A stretch of DNA of 64,000 nucleotides from [Mycobacterium] vasticus (GTDB lineage: Bacteria > Actinomycetota > Actinomycetes > Mycobacteriales > Mycobacteriaceae), in assembly GCF_020181595.1 (NCBI RefSeq), contig NZ_CP084028.1, positions 2,303,193-2,367,192 of the forward strand, given 5' to 3'. This document shows positions 1 to 8,880 of this stretch, piece after piece. The position numbers and the translations under genes are program-made. The notes beneath the pieces were generated by a model. That model saw only the letters and a program-made list of their open reading frames with translations, did not search any database and was not told the origin of the DNA. Position 1 is the first letter of the stretch; every line of letters begins with the position of its first letter.

Positions 1-945
1 TCCACGGTGGTGCTGCTGGGCGTGGCGCTGACCGCGACGTCGTTCACCTGGCGTGAGCACGTAACCGTCCAGCGCGCCAGCGGCAAGGAACTGGTCAAGC
101 TCAGCAAGGACGACTACCCGGGTGCCCGCGCCCTGATCAAGCATCAGCGGGTTCCCAAGCTTCGGATGCGGCCCACCATCCTGGAGGCCAAGAAGGACCT
201 GCCGCGCTCGACCCGGGACGGCTGCATCAGCACCTTCACCGACCCGGAGCTGATCAACTGCACCTATGGCGACCCCGAAGCCACCCGTACCGTCGCGCTG
301 GCCGGCGGTTCGCACGCCGAACACTGGCTGCCCGCGCTGGACATCCTCGGTCAGCGGCACCACTTCAAGGTGGTCACCTACCTCAAGATGGGCTGCCCGC
401 TGTCCACCGAGAAGGTCCCGCTGATCATGGGCAACAACGCCCCCTACCCGCAGTGCTACCAGTGGGTGGGCAAGACGATGGACAAGCTGGTCGCCGACCA
501 CCCGGACTTCGTGTTCACCACCGCCACCCGGCCGTGGAACATCAAACCCGGCGACGTGATGCCCGGAACCTACATCGGGATCTGGAAGAAGCTGTCGGAC
601 AACCACATTCCGATCCTCGGCGTGCGCGACACCCCGTGGCTGGTGCGTGACGGCGACCCGTTCCAGCCGGCCGACTGCCTGGCCTCCGGCGGTGACGCGG
701 AGTCGTGCGGCATCAAACGCTCCGAAGTGCTCGTCGACCGCAACCCGACCCTGGACTTCGTCACCCGGTTCCCGTTGCTCAAGCCGCTGGACCTCTCGGA
801 TGCGGTCTGCGACAAGGAGATCTGCCGAGCCATCGAGGGCAACGTGCTGGTCTATCACGATTCTCATCACCTGTCGGCGACCTACATGCGCACCATGACC
901 GGCGAACTGGGCCGACAGATGGGTACCGCCACCGGATGGTGGTGA
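1..945 (+). CDS. Acyltransferase-3 family protein, C-terminal SGNH domain (5' truncated)
   Basis: The left edge cuts this gene; the frame is open from base 1, so the GTG at 7 is probably internal. What remains is the end of a last membrane helix followed by about 290 residues of an extracytoplasmic SGNH-hydrolase-like domain. Visible motifs are GGSHAEHW, in the position of the usual GDSH block, and a C-terminal DSHHLS, which supplies the Asp and His of the triad. Full-length relatives (OafA/YrhL type, Rv1565c in M. tuberculosis) have about ten membrane helices and O-acylate cell-envelope sugars. The gene lies directly upstream of treX and overlaps it by 10 bases, as in the M. tuberculosis order. 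The family assignment is firm; the acceptor substrate is unknown. Confidence 0.8.
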   Translation, partial: STVVLLGVALTATSFTWREHVTVQRASGKELVKLSKDDYPGARALIKHQRVPKLRMRPTILEAKKDLPRSTRDGCISTFTDPELINCTYGDPEATRTVALAGGSHAEHWLPALDILGQRHHFKVVTYLKMGCPLSTEKVPLIMGNNAPYPQCYQWVGKTMDKLVADHPDFVFTTATRPWNIKPGDVMPGTYIGIWKKLSDNHIPILGVRDTPWLVRDGDPFQPADCLASGGDAESCGIKRSEVLVDRNPTLDFVTRFPLLKPLDLSDAVCDKEICRAIEGNVLVYHDSHHLSATYMRTMTGELGRQMGTATGWW

Positions 946-3086
946 GCGCGGCCGAGCCCACCGTCTGGCCCGGGCAGAGCTATCCGCTCGGTGCCGTATA
1001 CGACGGCGCCGGAACCAACTTCGCGGTGTTCTCCGAAGTCGCCGAGCAGGTCGAGCTGTGCCTGATCGACGACACCGACAACACCGAGACCCGGATACGC
1101 CTCGACGAAGTCGACGGCTACGTCTGGCATGCCTACCTGCCCGGAATCGGACCCGGCCAGCACTACGGATTCCGGGTGCACGGGCCGTTCGAACCCACCG
1201 CCGGACACCGTTGCGATCCGAGCAAGCTGCTGCTGGACCCGTACGGGAAGGCGTTCAACGGTGAGTTCGACTTCGGGCCCGCGCTGTTCTCCTACGATCT
1301 GGCGGACCCGGACGGCCCAGAGGACGGCAGGCCTCCCCCGGCGCTGGACTCGTTGGGCCACACCATGGCCAGCGTGGTGATCAACCCGTTCTTCGACTGG
1401 GCCGGCGACCGATCACCGCGCACCCCGTATCACGAGACGATCATCTACGAGGCCCACGTCAAGGGCATGACGCAGACCCATCCGGCCATTCCCGACCAGT
1501 TGCGCGGCACCTACGCCGGGCTGGTGCACCCGGTGATCATCGATCACCTCAAGTCGCTGAACGTGACCGCGATCGAGCTGATGCCCGTGCACCAGTTCCT
1601 GCACGACCACCGGCTGCTGCAGTTGGGCCTGCGCAACTACTGGGGGTACAACACCTTCGGCTTCTTCGCCCCCCACAATCAGTACGCCGCCAGTCGCGCA
1701 CCCGGCGGCGCGGTGCCGGAGTTCAAAGCGATGGTGCGGGCCTTCCACCGGGCCGGCATCGAGGTGATCCTCGACGTGGTCTACAACCACACCGCCGAAG
1801 GGCATCATCTGGGCCCGACACTGAACTTCCGGGGTATCGACAACGCCGCCTACTATCGGCTGACCGAGGGCGACAAACGGTTCTACACCGACTACACCGG
1901 AACCGGAAACAGTCTCAACGCGCGGCATCCGCACACCCTGCAGCTGATCATGGACTCACTGCGCTACTGGGTGACCGAGATGCACGTCGACGGCTTCCGT
2001 TTCGATCTGGCGTCCACCCTGGCCCGGGAGTTGCACGACGTCGATCGACTCTCGGCGTTCTTCGATCTGGTGCAACAGGATCCGGTGGTCAGCCAGGTCA
2101 AGCTGATCGCCGAGCCGTGGGACGTCGGCGAGGGCGGCTACCAGGTGGGCAACTTCCCCGGGCTGTGGACGGAGTGGAACGGCAAGTACCGCGACACCGT
2201 GCGCGACTACTGGCGCGGTGAACGAGAAACCCTCGGCGAGTTCGGTTCCCGGCTGACCGGCTCGTCGGATCTGTATGAGGCCACCGGCCGGCGCCCCAGT
2301 GCCAGCATCAACTTCGTCACCTGCCACGACGGCTTCACCCTGACCGACCTGGTGTCCTACAACCAGAAACACAACGAGGCAAACGGTGAGGACAACCGCG
2401 ACGGCGAGAGTTACAACCGGTCGTGGAACTGCGGGGTCGAGGGCCCGACCGATGACCCCACCGTAATCGCGTTGCGGGCCCGCCAGATCCGAAACATCTT
2501 GGCCACCCTGCTGGTGAGCCAGGGCACTCCGATGATCATGCACGGCGACGAGATGGGCCGCACCCAGCACGGCAACAACAACGTCTACTGCCAGGACTCC
2601 GAACTGTCCTGGATGGACTGGTCGCTGGCCGAGGCCAACGCCGATCTGCTGCGATTCACCCGGACGTTGACCGCGCTGCGCAGCGCACACCCGGTGTTCC
2701 GCCGACGCCGGTTCCTGCAGGGCAGGCCGATCCGCGGCGGTGACGAGGTGCGCGACATCGCCTGGCTGACACCGGCCGGGCACGAGATGACGCGACAGGA
2801 CTGGGACAGCGAGTTCGGCCGCTGCGTGATGGTCTTCCTCAACGGCGAGGCACTGCCCGAACCGGACGCCCGCGGCAGACGTATCGTCGATGACTCATTC
2901 CTGTTGTGCTTCAACGCCGGTGAGACAACCGTGGAGTTCGTCACCCCCAACACCGAGTACGCCCGGGACTGGGCCGCGGTGATCGACACCGCCGACGCCG
3001 CCGGCAGGTCCGCGCTGACGGTGCAGGCGGGCCAGGCGATACCGGTAGGGCCACGTTCGCTGATGATCCTGCAGAAGAGCCGGTGA
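936..3086 (+). CDS. treX: Glycogen debranching enzyme TreX/GlgX (isoamylase type)
   Basis: The 716-residue protein hydrolyses alpha-1,6 branches in glycogen and supplies linear maltodextrins to TreY. It has an N-terminal carbohydrate-binding module (WPGQSYPLGAVYDGAGTNF) and a GH13 barrel. Catalytic residues are Asp357 in DGFRFDLAS, Glu393 in AEPWD and Asp465 in CHDGF. The ATG at 936 was chosen because the protein then begins just before the conserved PTVWPG, as in mycobacterial TreX (about 720 residues). This start overlaps the upstream gene by 10 bases. treY starts 4 bases after the stop, so the two are co-translated. Identity is very secure. Confidence 0.96.
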   Translation: MVVSAAEPTVWPGQSYPLGAVYDGAGTNFAVFSEVAEQVELCLIDDTDNTETRIRLDEVDGYVWHAYLPGIGPGQHYGFRVHGPFEPTAGHRCDPSKLLLDPYGKAFNGEFDFGPALFSYDLADPDGPEDGRPPPALDSLGHTMASVVINPFFDWAGDRSPRTPYHETIIYEAHVKGMTQTHPAIPDQLRGTYAGLVHPVIIDHLKSLNVTAIELMPVHQFLHDHRLLQLGLRNYWGYNTFGFFAPHNQYAASRAPGGAVPEFKAMVRAFHRAGIEVILDVVYNHTAEGHHLGPTLNFRGIDNAAYYRLTEGDKRFYTDYTGTGNSLNARHPHTLQLIMDSLRYWVTEMHVDGFRFDLASTLARELHDVDRLSAFFDLVQQDPVVSQVKLIAEPWDVGEGGYQVGNFPGLWTEWNGKYRDTVRDYWRGERETLGEFGSRLTGSSDLYEATGRRPSASINFVTCHDGFTLTDLVSYNQKHNEANGEDNRDGESYNRSWNCGVEGPTDDPTVIALRARQIRNILATLLVSQGTPMIMHGDEMGRTQHGNNNVYCQDSELSWMDWSLAEANADLLRFTRTLTALRSAHPVFRRRRFLQGRPIRGGDEVRDIAWLTPAGHEMTRQDWDSEFGRCVMVFLNGEALPEPDARGRRIVDDSFLLCFNAGETTVEFVTPNTEYARDWAAVIDTADAAGRSALTVQAGQAIPVGPRSLMILQKSR

Positions 3087-3090
3087 GCCC

Positions 3091-5367
3091 ATGGCTCTGT
3101 CGGGCAAGCCGGTGTCGACCTATCGGCTGCAGCTGCGCGGGCCGGACAGTGGCTTCGGGTTCACCTTCGCCGACGCCGAGGATCTCCTGGACTACCTTGA
3201 CGCACTCGGGGTTACGCATCTGTACCTGTCGCCGATCCTGACCTCGGTACGCGGGTCCGCGCACGGCTACGACGTCACCGACCCCACCACGGTGTCCGCC
3301 GAACTCGGCGGAATCGACGGCCTGCGCCGACTGTCCAGGGCTGCCCGGGCTCGGGACATGGGCCTGATCGTCGACATCGTGCCCAACCATGCCGGAATCG
3401 AGGTTGCCGAGCAGAACCCGTGGTGGTGGGATGTGCTGCGACACGGTCGGGACTCGGGGTTCGCCGACTTCTTCGACATCGACTGGGATCTGGGCGCCGG
3501 CAAGATCGTGCTGCCGGTGCTGGAATCCGAGAATGACCTGGCCGGGTTGAGCGTCGACGGCGACGTGCTGCGCCTGGGCGGCCTTGCCCTGCCGATCAGC
3601 CCCGGCACCGGGGCGGGAACCGCACCGCAGGTCTATGCGCGCCAGCATTATCGGCTGGCGTGCTGGCGCGACGGCCAGTGCGGCTACCGCCGGTTCCTGG
3701 CGATCAACTCGCTGGCCGCACTTGCGCAGGAACACGAACATGTCTTTGCCGCTACGCACCGGGAGGTGGCGCACTGGTTCGATGAAGGCCTGGTGGACGG
3801 GGTACGCGTCGATCACCTCGACGGTTTGTCCGATCCGGGCGGCTATCTGCACCGGTTGCGGGATCTGATCGGGCCGCAGGCATGGATCGTCGTCGAGAAG
3901 ATCCTGGCCGTCGATGAGCCGCTCGAGCCTTCCCTACCGGTGGCCGGAAGCACCGGCTACGACATCCTGCGCCTGATCGGTGGGGTCTTCATCGACCCCA
4001 GCGGCGCACCGGCGTTGACCGCGCTGGCCGGCTCCGCACCGGTCGACATCGCGCTGCGGACCGCGGCTGCCGGCGCCTTCGACAACGACCTGCAGCGGCT
4101 GCGGCGCGCTGTCGCCGCCGCCACCGGGCAGGACTCGCCCCGACTGGCTGCCGCACTGGCCGCCCTGATCGGCCGGGTCGGGGTGTATCGCAGCGACTAC
4201 CCGGTGACCGAATCGGTGCTGCGCACCGCCCTGGCCGAAGCACTCTCGGCGGCACCGGAATTGGCCTCGGAATTGGCGATCATCCATGCCGCGGTGGCAG
4301 CACGGGGCCCGGCTGCGGTTCGGCTTGCCCAGCTGTGTGTCGCCGCGACGGCCACCGGAATCGAGGGGTGGGCGTTTCACCGTGATGCCCGGCTGGTGTC
4401 GCTGAACGAATTCGGCGGCGACCCGCACCGGTTCGGCTGCAGCGCAACCGAGTTCCATACCGCCCTGGCCGAACGCGCGCGAGCCTGGCCGCTGGCGATG
4501 AGCACGATCTCAACCCACGACACCCAGCGCGGCGAGGACGTTCGGGCCCGGATCGGGGTGCTCTCGCAAGTGCCGGGCCAGTGGACCGAATCCGTGACAG
4601 GCTGGCAGTCCGCGATCCCATGCCCCGATCCCGTGACGGGACGGTTCCTGTGGCAGAACATCTTCGGGGTGTGGCCGACAGACGGGATCGTCACCGAAAC
4701 CCTGCGCGCGCGGCTGCACACCTATGCGCGCAAGGCGGTACGCGAAGCCGCGCGATGCAGCTCCTGGCAGCGGCCAGACACCGCGTTCGAGAAGACTCTC
4801 GCCGACTGGCTCGACGCGGTGCTCGACGGCCCGGTCGCCGACGAGATCACCGCGCTGATCGGCAGCCTCGGGCCGCACGCGGAAAGCGATGCGCTGGCCC
4901 AGAAAATCCTGGCGCTCACCGTGCCCGGAGTGCCCGACGTCTACCAGGGCACCGAGTTGTTCGACGACAGCCTGACCGACCCGGACAACCGTCGTCCGGT
5001 CGACTTCGCGGCCCGCCGTGCCGAACTGACCGTCCTGCAGCATCCGAAGATGCGGATCGTGCACGCTGCCCTGCGGTTGCGCCGCGACAGACGGGAGACG
5101 TTTCTGCGCGGCGATTACCGACCGGTGATCGCCGACGGCCCGGCCGCCGAGCACGTCGTGGCATTCCGGCGCGGTGACGACGTACTGGTGGCGGTCGCCC
5201 GCTGGACGGTCCGCCTGGGCGAAATCGGTTGGGGCGAAACCCTAATCGCGCTGCCACCCGGCGACTGGGTCGACCGGCTCACCGGCCGACAGTGGTCCGG
5301 GACGGCTCCGGTGGCGGAGTTGTTCGCCGAGTTGCCGGGTGTCCTGCTCGAACGCACCGACGCCTGA
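3091..5367 (+). CDS. treY: Maltooligosyl trehalose synthase TreY
   Basis: This 758-residue cytoplasmic GH13 enzyme rearranges the reducing-end alpha-1,4 bond of maltodextrins into alpha,alpha-1,1, giving maltooligosyl trehalose. Visible features are the N-terminal STYRLQL, the YLSPI and HGYDVTDPT blocks typical of TreY, and the catalytic set Asp241 (GVRVDHLDGL), Glu269 (IVVEKIL) and Asp477 (STHDTQRGEDVRAR). It starts 4 bases after treX. The normal third partner, treZ, which releases trehalose, does not follow: the next gene encodes an unrelated secreted protein and then ilvA. Length matches M. tuberculosis TreY (about 765 residues). Confidence 0.96.
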   Translation: MALSGKPVSTYRLQLRGPDSGFGFTFADAEDLLDYLDALGVTHLYLSPILTSVRGSAHGYDVTDPTTVSAELGGIDGLRRLSRAARARDMGLIVDIVPNHAGIEVAEQNPWWWDVLRHGRDSGFADFFDIDWDLGAGKIVLPVLESENDLAGLSVDGDVLRLGGLALPISPGTGAGTAPQVYARQHYRLACWRDGQCGYRRFLAINSLAALAQEHEHVFAATHREVAHWFDEGLVDGVRVDHLDGLSDPGGYLHRLRDLIGPQAWIVVEKILAVDEPLEPSLPVAGSTGYDILRLIGGVFIDPSGAPALTALAGSAPVDIALRTAAAGAFDNDLQRLRRAVAAATGQDSPRLAAALAALIGRVGVYRSDYPVTESVLRTALAEALSAAPELASELAIIHAAVAARGPAAVRLAQLCVAATATGIEGWAFHRDARLVSLNEFGGDPHRFGCSATEFHTALAERARAWPLAMSTISTHDTQRGEDVRARIGVLSQVPGQWTESVTGWQSAIPCPDPVTGRFLWQNIFGVWPTDGIVTETLRARLHTYARKAVREAARCSSWQRPDTAFEKTLADWLDAVLDGPVADEITALIGSLGPHAESDALAQKILALTVPGVPDVYQGTELFDDSLTDPDNRRPVDFAARRAELTVLQHPKMRIVHAALRLRRDRRETFLRGDYRPVIADGPAAEHVVAFRRGDDVLVAVARWTVRLGEIGWGETLIALPPGDWVDRLTGRQWSGTAPVAELFAELPGVLLERTDA

Positions 5368-5459
5368 ATGTGTCTCGTGTTGCTCCGGGTAACCTGGCTG
5401 ATCAGGCGGTAGTTTGCCTTCACAGTATTCAACATCTGATACGGCAGGGCCGGTGCGCG

Positions 5460-6248
5460 ATGAGTGGCTTAGGCAAGGGATTGGCCGTGATGGTGAGCAT
5501 CACCTTGGTGATGGTGACCCATCCCGCTCCGGCCCACGCGGCCGGCACTACCTACACAGTCGAATCGTTTGACCTCGACGGCGTCCTGGGCGTTTCGATG
5601 TCGGTGACCGAAAAACAGTTGGGCGGCAGGTTATGTCCCTGCGTCAAGGTGCCCTACCCCGCTGACGGACTCCACAACGACGAAGGAGCGGCGGCGATAG
5701 CCAACGCACCGCTGCGCGCCGGTGACACCGTGCTCGGGTTCAGTCTCGGTTCGCAGGTGATCTCGCTCTACCTGGCTCGGCACACTCCCCCGCCCGGGGT
5801 GCGGTTCGTGTTGCTGGGTGACACGTTTGCGCGCAATGACGAGCTCGTCGCCGCCGGGCAGGGCGTTCCCGCCGACATCGCGAACCAGGTGACGCTGGTG
5901 GCCCGGGAATACGACGGGTGGAGTGATGCTCCTACCAACAAGGCCTCCCCCCACTACCGGCTGGCCCTGCAGAACGCCCAGGCGGGCGCGGGCACCATCC
6001 ACGACTATGTGAACGCCCGCCTCGACGATCCGGCCAACGTGGTACGAACTCGAGGCAACATCACCACGGTCTTGATCCCGACCCAGCAGCTGCCTTTGAA
6101 CATCGGGTTGCGAAAGTCGGGGCGCAGCGCGGAGGCCGACCGGCTCGACGCCGAACAGCGCCCGCTCATCGACAGTGCCTACGACCGGCCCGGACCGACG
6201 CCCGACCAGCTGGCGGCCGCGACCGGCCAGCAGGTCGGGAGCCATTGA
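5460..6248 (+). CDS. Secreted PE-PPE-domain (cutinase-like) protein
   Basis: The ATG at 5460 gives a 262-residue protein with a clear signal peptide (hydrophobic LAVMVSITLVMVTHPAP, then AHAAG). The mature part resembles the PE-PPE domain (PF08237), an alpha/beta-hydrolase fold. GFSLGSQV is the nucleophile-elbow candidate, and VPYPADG and LLGDTFARN are in the positions expected for the family. There is no PE or PPE N-terminal domain, as in the secreted acyltransferases Chp1 and Chp2 of M. tuberculosis, but function here is not established. It occupies the place where treZ stands next to treY in M. tuberculosis. No strong ribosome-binding site is visible. Confidence 0.75.
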   Translation: MSGLGKGLAVMVSITLVMVTHPAPAHAAGTTYTVESFDLDGVLGVSMSVTEKQLGGRLCPCVKVPYPADGLHNDEGAAAIANAPLRAGDTVLGFSLGSQVISLYLARHTPPPGVRFVLLGDTFARNDELVAAGQGVPADIANQVTLVAREYDGWSDAPTNKASPHYRLALQNAQAGAGTIHDYVNARLDDPANVVRTRGNITTVLIPTQQLPLNIGLRKSGRSAEADRLDAEQRPLIDSAYDRPGPTPDQLAAATGQQVGSH

Positions 6249-6281
6249 GATGAGAATTCATCCGCCGGAATTGCGCTGGCT

Positions 6282-7571
6282 TCAGAGCAGATAGCGGTAC
6301 GCCGGCGACCCCGGCGCCAGGGTTTCGACGTGGATGTGCGAGGAGCGCATCCGGGCCAGCAGTCCGTCCAGATCGGCCGCCGACCCCAGTTGCACGCCGA
6401 CCAGCGCCTCGCCGGTCTCCCGGTTGTTGCGCTTGACGTACTCGAACAAGGTGATGTCGTCGCCCGGACCGAGCACCTCGTCGAGGAATCGCCGCAGGGC
6501 GCCCGGCTCCTGGGGGAAGTCGACCAGGAAGTAGTGCTTGAGGCCCAGGTGCACCAGCGAACGTTCCAGCACCTCGCCGTAGCGGGACACGTCGTTGTTG
6601 CCGCCGGAGATCAGACACACCACCGTCGAGCCCGGCGTGATGTCGGCCTCCATCAGACCGGCCACCGACAACGCGCCCGCCGGCTCGGCGATGATGCCCT
6701 CGTTCTGGTAGAGGTCGAGCATCGCGGTGCAGACCGCACCCTCGTCGACGGTGGCCACCGACACCATGTCGCCGGCTGCTGAGAGCACCTGGAACGGCAG
6801 CGCCCCGGCCCGCTTGACGGCCGCACCGTCGACGAACTGATCGACGTGATCCAGGGTCACCAGCTCACCGATGCTCAATGCGGCCATCATCGCCGCGGCC
6901 CCGGCCGGCTCGATCCCCAGCACGGTGGTGTTGGCGGTGCGCTCGGCCAGATACGAGGTGATCCCGGAGATGCAGCCCCCGCCGCCGACCGGAACAATCA
7001 CCAGATCCGGCTCGCCGCCGAGTTGGTCGAGCAGCTCGACGGCGATGGTGCCCTGACCGGCCATGGTGCGCAGGTCGTCGTAGGGCGGCACCAGAGTGGC
7101 GCCGGTGCGGGCGACGTCGTCCAGTGCGGCCTCGGCTGCCATGTCGTAGGTGGCCCCGCCGACGATCAGCTCGATGAAGTCACCGCCGTGGAAACGGATC
7201 CGGTCGCGCTTCTGCTTGGGAGTCTTGGCGGGTACGTAGACCCTGCCGTGCACACCCAGTGACCGGCAGGCATAGGCGAAGCCCTGCGCGTGATTGCCGG
7301 CCGATGAGCACACCACACCGGCGGCCAACTCCGCCTCGGTCAGCTGGACCAGCAGGTTGTAGGCGCCGCGCAGCTTGTAGGACCGCACCGACATCAGGTC
7401 CTCGCGCTTGAGGTAGACGTTGGCACCGGTGATCTGCGACAACCGGTCGCTGTGCTGCAGTGGGGTCGGTGCCACCACGCCGGCGATCCGCGTGGCCGCC
7501 GCGTCGATGTCGGCCGCTGTCAACGGGACGTTCGCGGGGCGACTTCGGTTCGAGCGCAATTCGGCGGACAC
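6282..7571 (-). CDS. ilvA: Threonine dehydratase IlvA
   Basis: This PLP enzyme deaminates L-threonine to 2-oxobutanoate, the first step of isoleucine synthesis. The 429 residues equal the length recalled for M. tuberculosis IlvA (Rv1559), with near-identical blocks throughout. The PLP lysine lies in SVRSYKLRGAYN near residue 60, the phosphate-binding loop is PVGGGGCISG, and the C-terminal 80 residues form one ACT-like regulatory domain (YFLVDFPQEPGALRRF). Translation starts at GTG. Feedback control by isoleucine is expected from the ACT-like domain. The gene lies 28 bases downstream of the deazaflavin reductase gene and could share its transcript. Confidence 0.96.
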   Translation of the reverse strand: MSAELRSNRSRPANVPLTAADIDAAATRIAGVVAPTPLQHSDRLSQITGANVYLKREDLMSVRSYKLRGAYNLLVQLTEAELAAGVVCSSAGNHAQGFAYACRSLGVHGRVYVPAKTPKQKRDRIRFHGGDFIELIVGGATYDMAAEAALDDVARTGATLVPPYDDLRTMAGQGTIAVELLDQLGGEPDLVIVPVGGGGCISGITSYLAERTANTTVLGIEPAGAAAMMAALSIGELVTLDHVDQFVDGAAVKRAGALPFQVLSAAGDMVSVATVDEGAVCTAMLDLYQNEGIIAEPAGALSVAGLMEADITPGSTVVCLISGGNNDVSRYGEVLERSLVHLGLKHYFLVDFPQEPGALRRFLDEVLGPGDDITLFEYVKRNNRETGEALVGVQLGSAADLDGLLARMRSSHIHVETLAPGSPAYRYLL

Positions 7572-7599
7572 CGCAATATGGTGCCACTCAACAGCGGGT

Positions 7600-8037
7600 T
7601 CAGCCCAGCGGGGTCAGCACGAACACCGGGATCTGCCGGTCGGTCTTCGTCTGGTAATCGGCGTAGTCGGGGTAGGCCGCCACCGCGCGTTCCCACCACT
7701 GGGCCTTCTCGTCGCCGAAAACCTCGCGGGCGTCGTAGTCGCCGGTGGCGGTGCCGTCCTGCAGCTCGACCCGCGGGTTCTTGACGACGTTGTAGTACCA
7801 GACCGGGTTCTTCGGGGCCCCGCCGAGCGAGGCCACAATGGCATACTCGCCGTTGTGCTCCACCCGCATCAGCGGCGTCTTGCGCAGTTTGCCGGTCTTG
7901 GCGCCGACCGTGGTCAGCAGCACCACCGGCATGCCCCGCATCACGGTTCCCTCGGTGCCGCCGGACGCCATGATCTGCTCGGCGTTCTTGCGGGCCCAAT
8001 CCAATGTTCCGGGTGCGTATTCTCCGTCCAGTGGCAT
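7600..8037 (-). CDS. Deazaflavin (F420)-dependent nitroreductase family protein, Rv1558-like
   Basis: The 145-residue protein belongs to the Ddn/DUF385 family of split-barrel F420H2-dependent reductases. The family signatures [21 protein letters not shown] and [22 protein letters not shown] are present, and the C-terminus [10 protein letters not shown] matches Rv1558 closely. Such proteins use reduced F420 to reduce quinones or nitroaromatics and some activate pretomanid; the physiological substrate of this one is not known. It sits beside ilvA as in M. tuberculosis (Rv1558-Rv1559). It is divergent from the small membrane-protein gene at 8128. Confidence 0.88.
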   Translation of the reverse strand: MPLDGEYAPGTLDWARKNAEQIMASGGTEGTVMRGMPVVLLTTVGAKTGKLRKTPLMRVEHNGEYAIVASLGGAPKNPVWYYNVVKNPRVELQDGTATGDYDAREVFGDEKAQWWERAVAAYPDYADYQTKTDRQIPVFVLTPLG

Positions 8038-8127
8038 CTGACCAGCCTAGCGCGCCCGCCCGATTCGGCGGCGTGTCCAGCGGGTTTCGGGTGGCCAAAC
8101 AATTCGTTATCGACTACCGTCAACGTC

Positions 8128-8337
8128 ATGACCACCGTCCATCGCCCCCGGCAACAGGTGCCGATCGCGGGTGTGCCGTGGCCGCTGTACAAGCTGGTCG
8201 CGCTGGTCGTCGGGCTGGTCACACTGGTGGGCGTCGGGCTCCTCACCGCCAGCGCTTCGGCCGCGGTGTTGTCCGCAGCCGCGGCCTGCACCGCGGTGTG
8301 GCTGGGGCTGGGCGCCGTGCAGCCGCTGCGGCGGTAG
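8128..8337 (+). CDS. Small membrane protein, two predicted helices
   Basis: The 69-residue protein starts with a short basic segment (VHRPRQQ). It then has two hydrophobic stretches: LYKLVALVVGLVTLVGVGLL at about residues 21-40 and AAVLSAAAACTAVWLGLGAV at about 44-63. It ends VQPLRR. I recognise no family and infer no function. The gene is divergent from the deazaflavin reductase and has no obvious upstream Shine-Dalgarno sequence. It ends 12 bases before the convergent DUF488 gene. Codon use looks like real mycobacterial coding sequence. Confidence 0.6.
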   Translation: MTTVHRPRQQVPIAGVPWPLYKLVALVVGLVTLVGVGLLTASASAAVLSAAAACTAVWLGLGAVQPLRR

Positions 8338-8349
8338 ATCGGTCAGCCC

Positions 8350-8871
8350 TCAACCGTCGTACACCAACACGTCGCCGTCGACGCGGGCCTCGGCCGTGGG
8401 CCGGTGCTCCCGCAGTTTTCCGTCGTGCATCAGGTGCCGTACCTCGACCTGGCGTACCAAGGTGAGATAGTCGGCGATCAACTTGCGATGGCAGTGCCAC
8501 CACACCGTCTCGGCGCACATCACCGCCGCCTGTTCGGTGGCCGCGCCCGCCAGCAGTTCGTCCACCGCGGCCCGGAACTCGGGCGAGCGCATGTAACCGG
8601 CATACCCGCGAAACGAATCATTACGCAGCCCTACATCCGGGCTGTCCTTTGTGGCCCGCCGCCACCCGCCCAGCCGCGGCTCCCACCGGTAGCCGATTCC
8701 GGCCTGCGGCAACCAGTTCGCCATCGCCTCGCGGGTGCTCTCGGGATTGTGTCGGCTTCCCGGTGCGGTGCGGACGTCGACCAGGTTCCGAACACCGGCA
8801 CCGGTCAGCAGTGTGGTGATCTCGGCGGCATCGGCGGTGCCGTGACCGAAGGTGAAAATGGTTGGTGCCGT
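8350..8871 (-). CDS. DUF488 domain protein lacking a standard start codon
   Basis: The frame encodes the whole DUF488 domain: an N-terminal FTFGHGTAD, then VDVRTAPGS, DSPDVGLRNDSFRGYAGYM, the conserved MCAETVWWHCHRKLI and a C-terminal MHDGKLREHRP. The first in-frame ATG is at 8724, which would remove about 50 conserved residues. Between the fadD11 stop (8881-8883, same frame) and FTFGHG there is no ATG, GTG, TTG or CTG. The best candidate start is ACG at 8871-8869, giving TAPTIFTFGHG, one base from an ATG. The other option is the ATT a few codons later. DUF488 function is poorly defined. It may be translated by reinitiation after fadD11, or be recently inactivated. Confidence 0.7.
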   Translation of the reverse strand, partial: TAPTIFTFGHGTADAAEITTLLTGAGVRNLVDVRTAPGSRHNPESTREAMANWLPQAGIGYRWEPRLGGWRRATKDSPDVGLRNDSFRGYAGYMRSPEFRAAVDELLAGAATEQAAVMCAETVWWHCHRKLIADYLTLVRQVEVRHLMHDGKLREHRPTAEARVDGDVLVYDG

Positions 8872-8880
8872 GGCAGTCCC

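Noticed and set aside
5368..6281. treZ remnant between treY and ilvA
   Set aside because: The interval is filled by an intact secreted PE-PPE-domain gene; no fragment resembling TreZ was seen in either strand.
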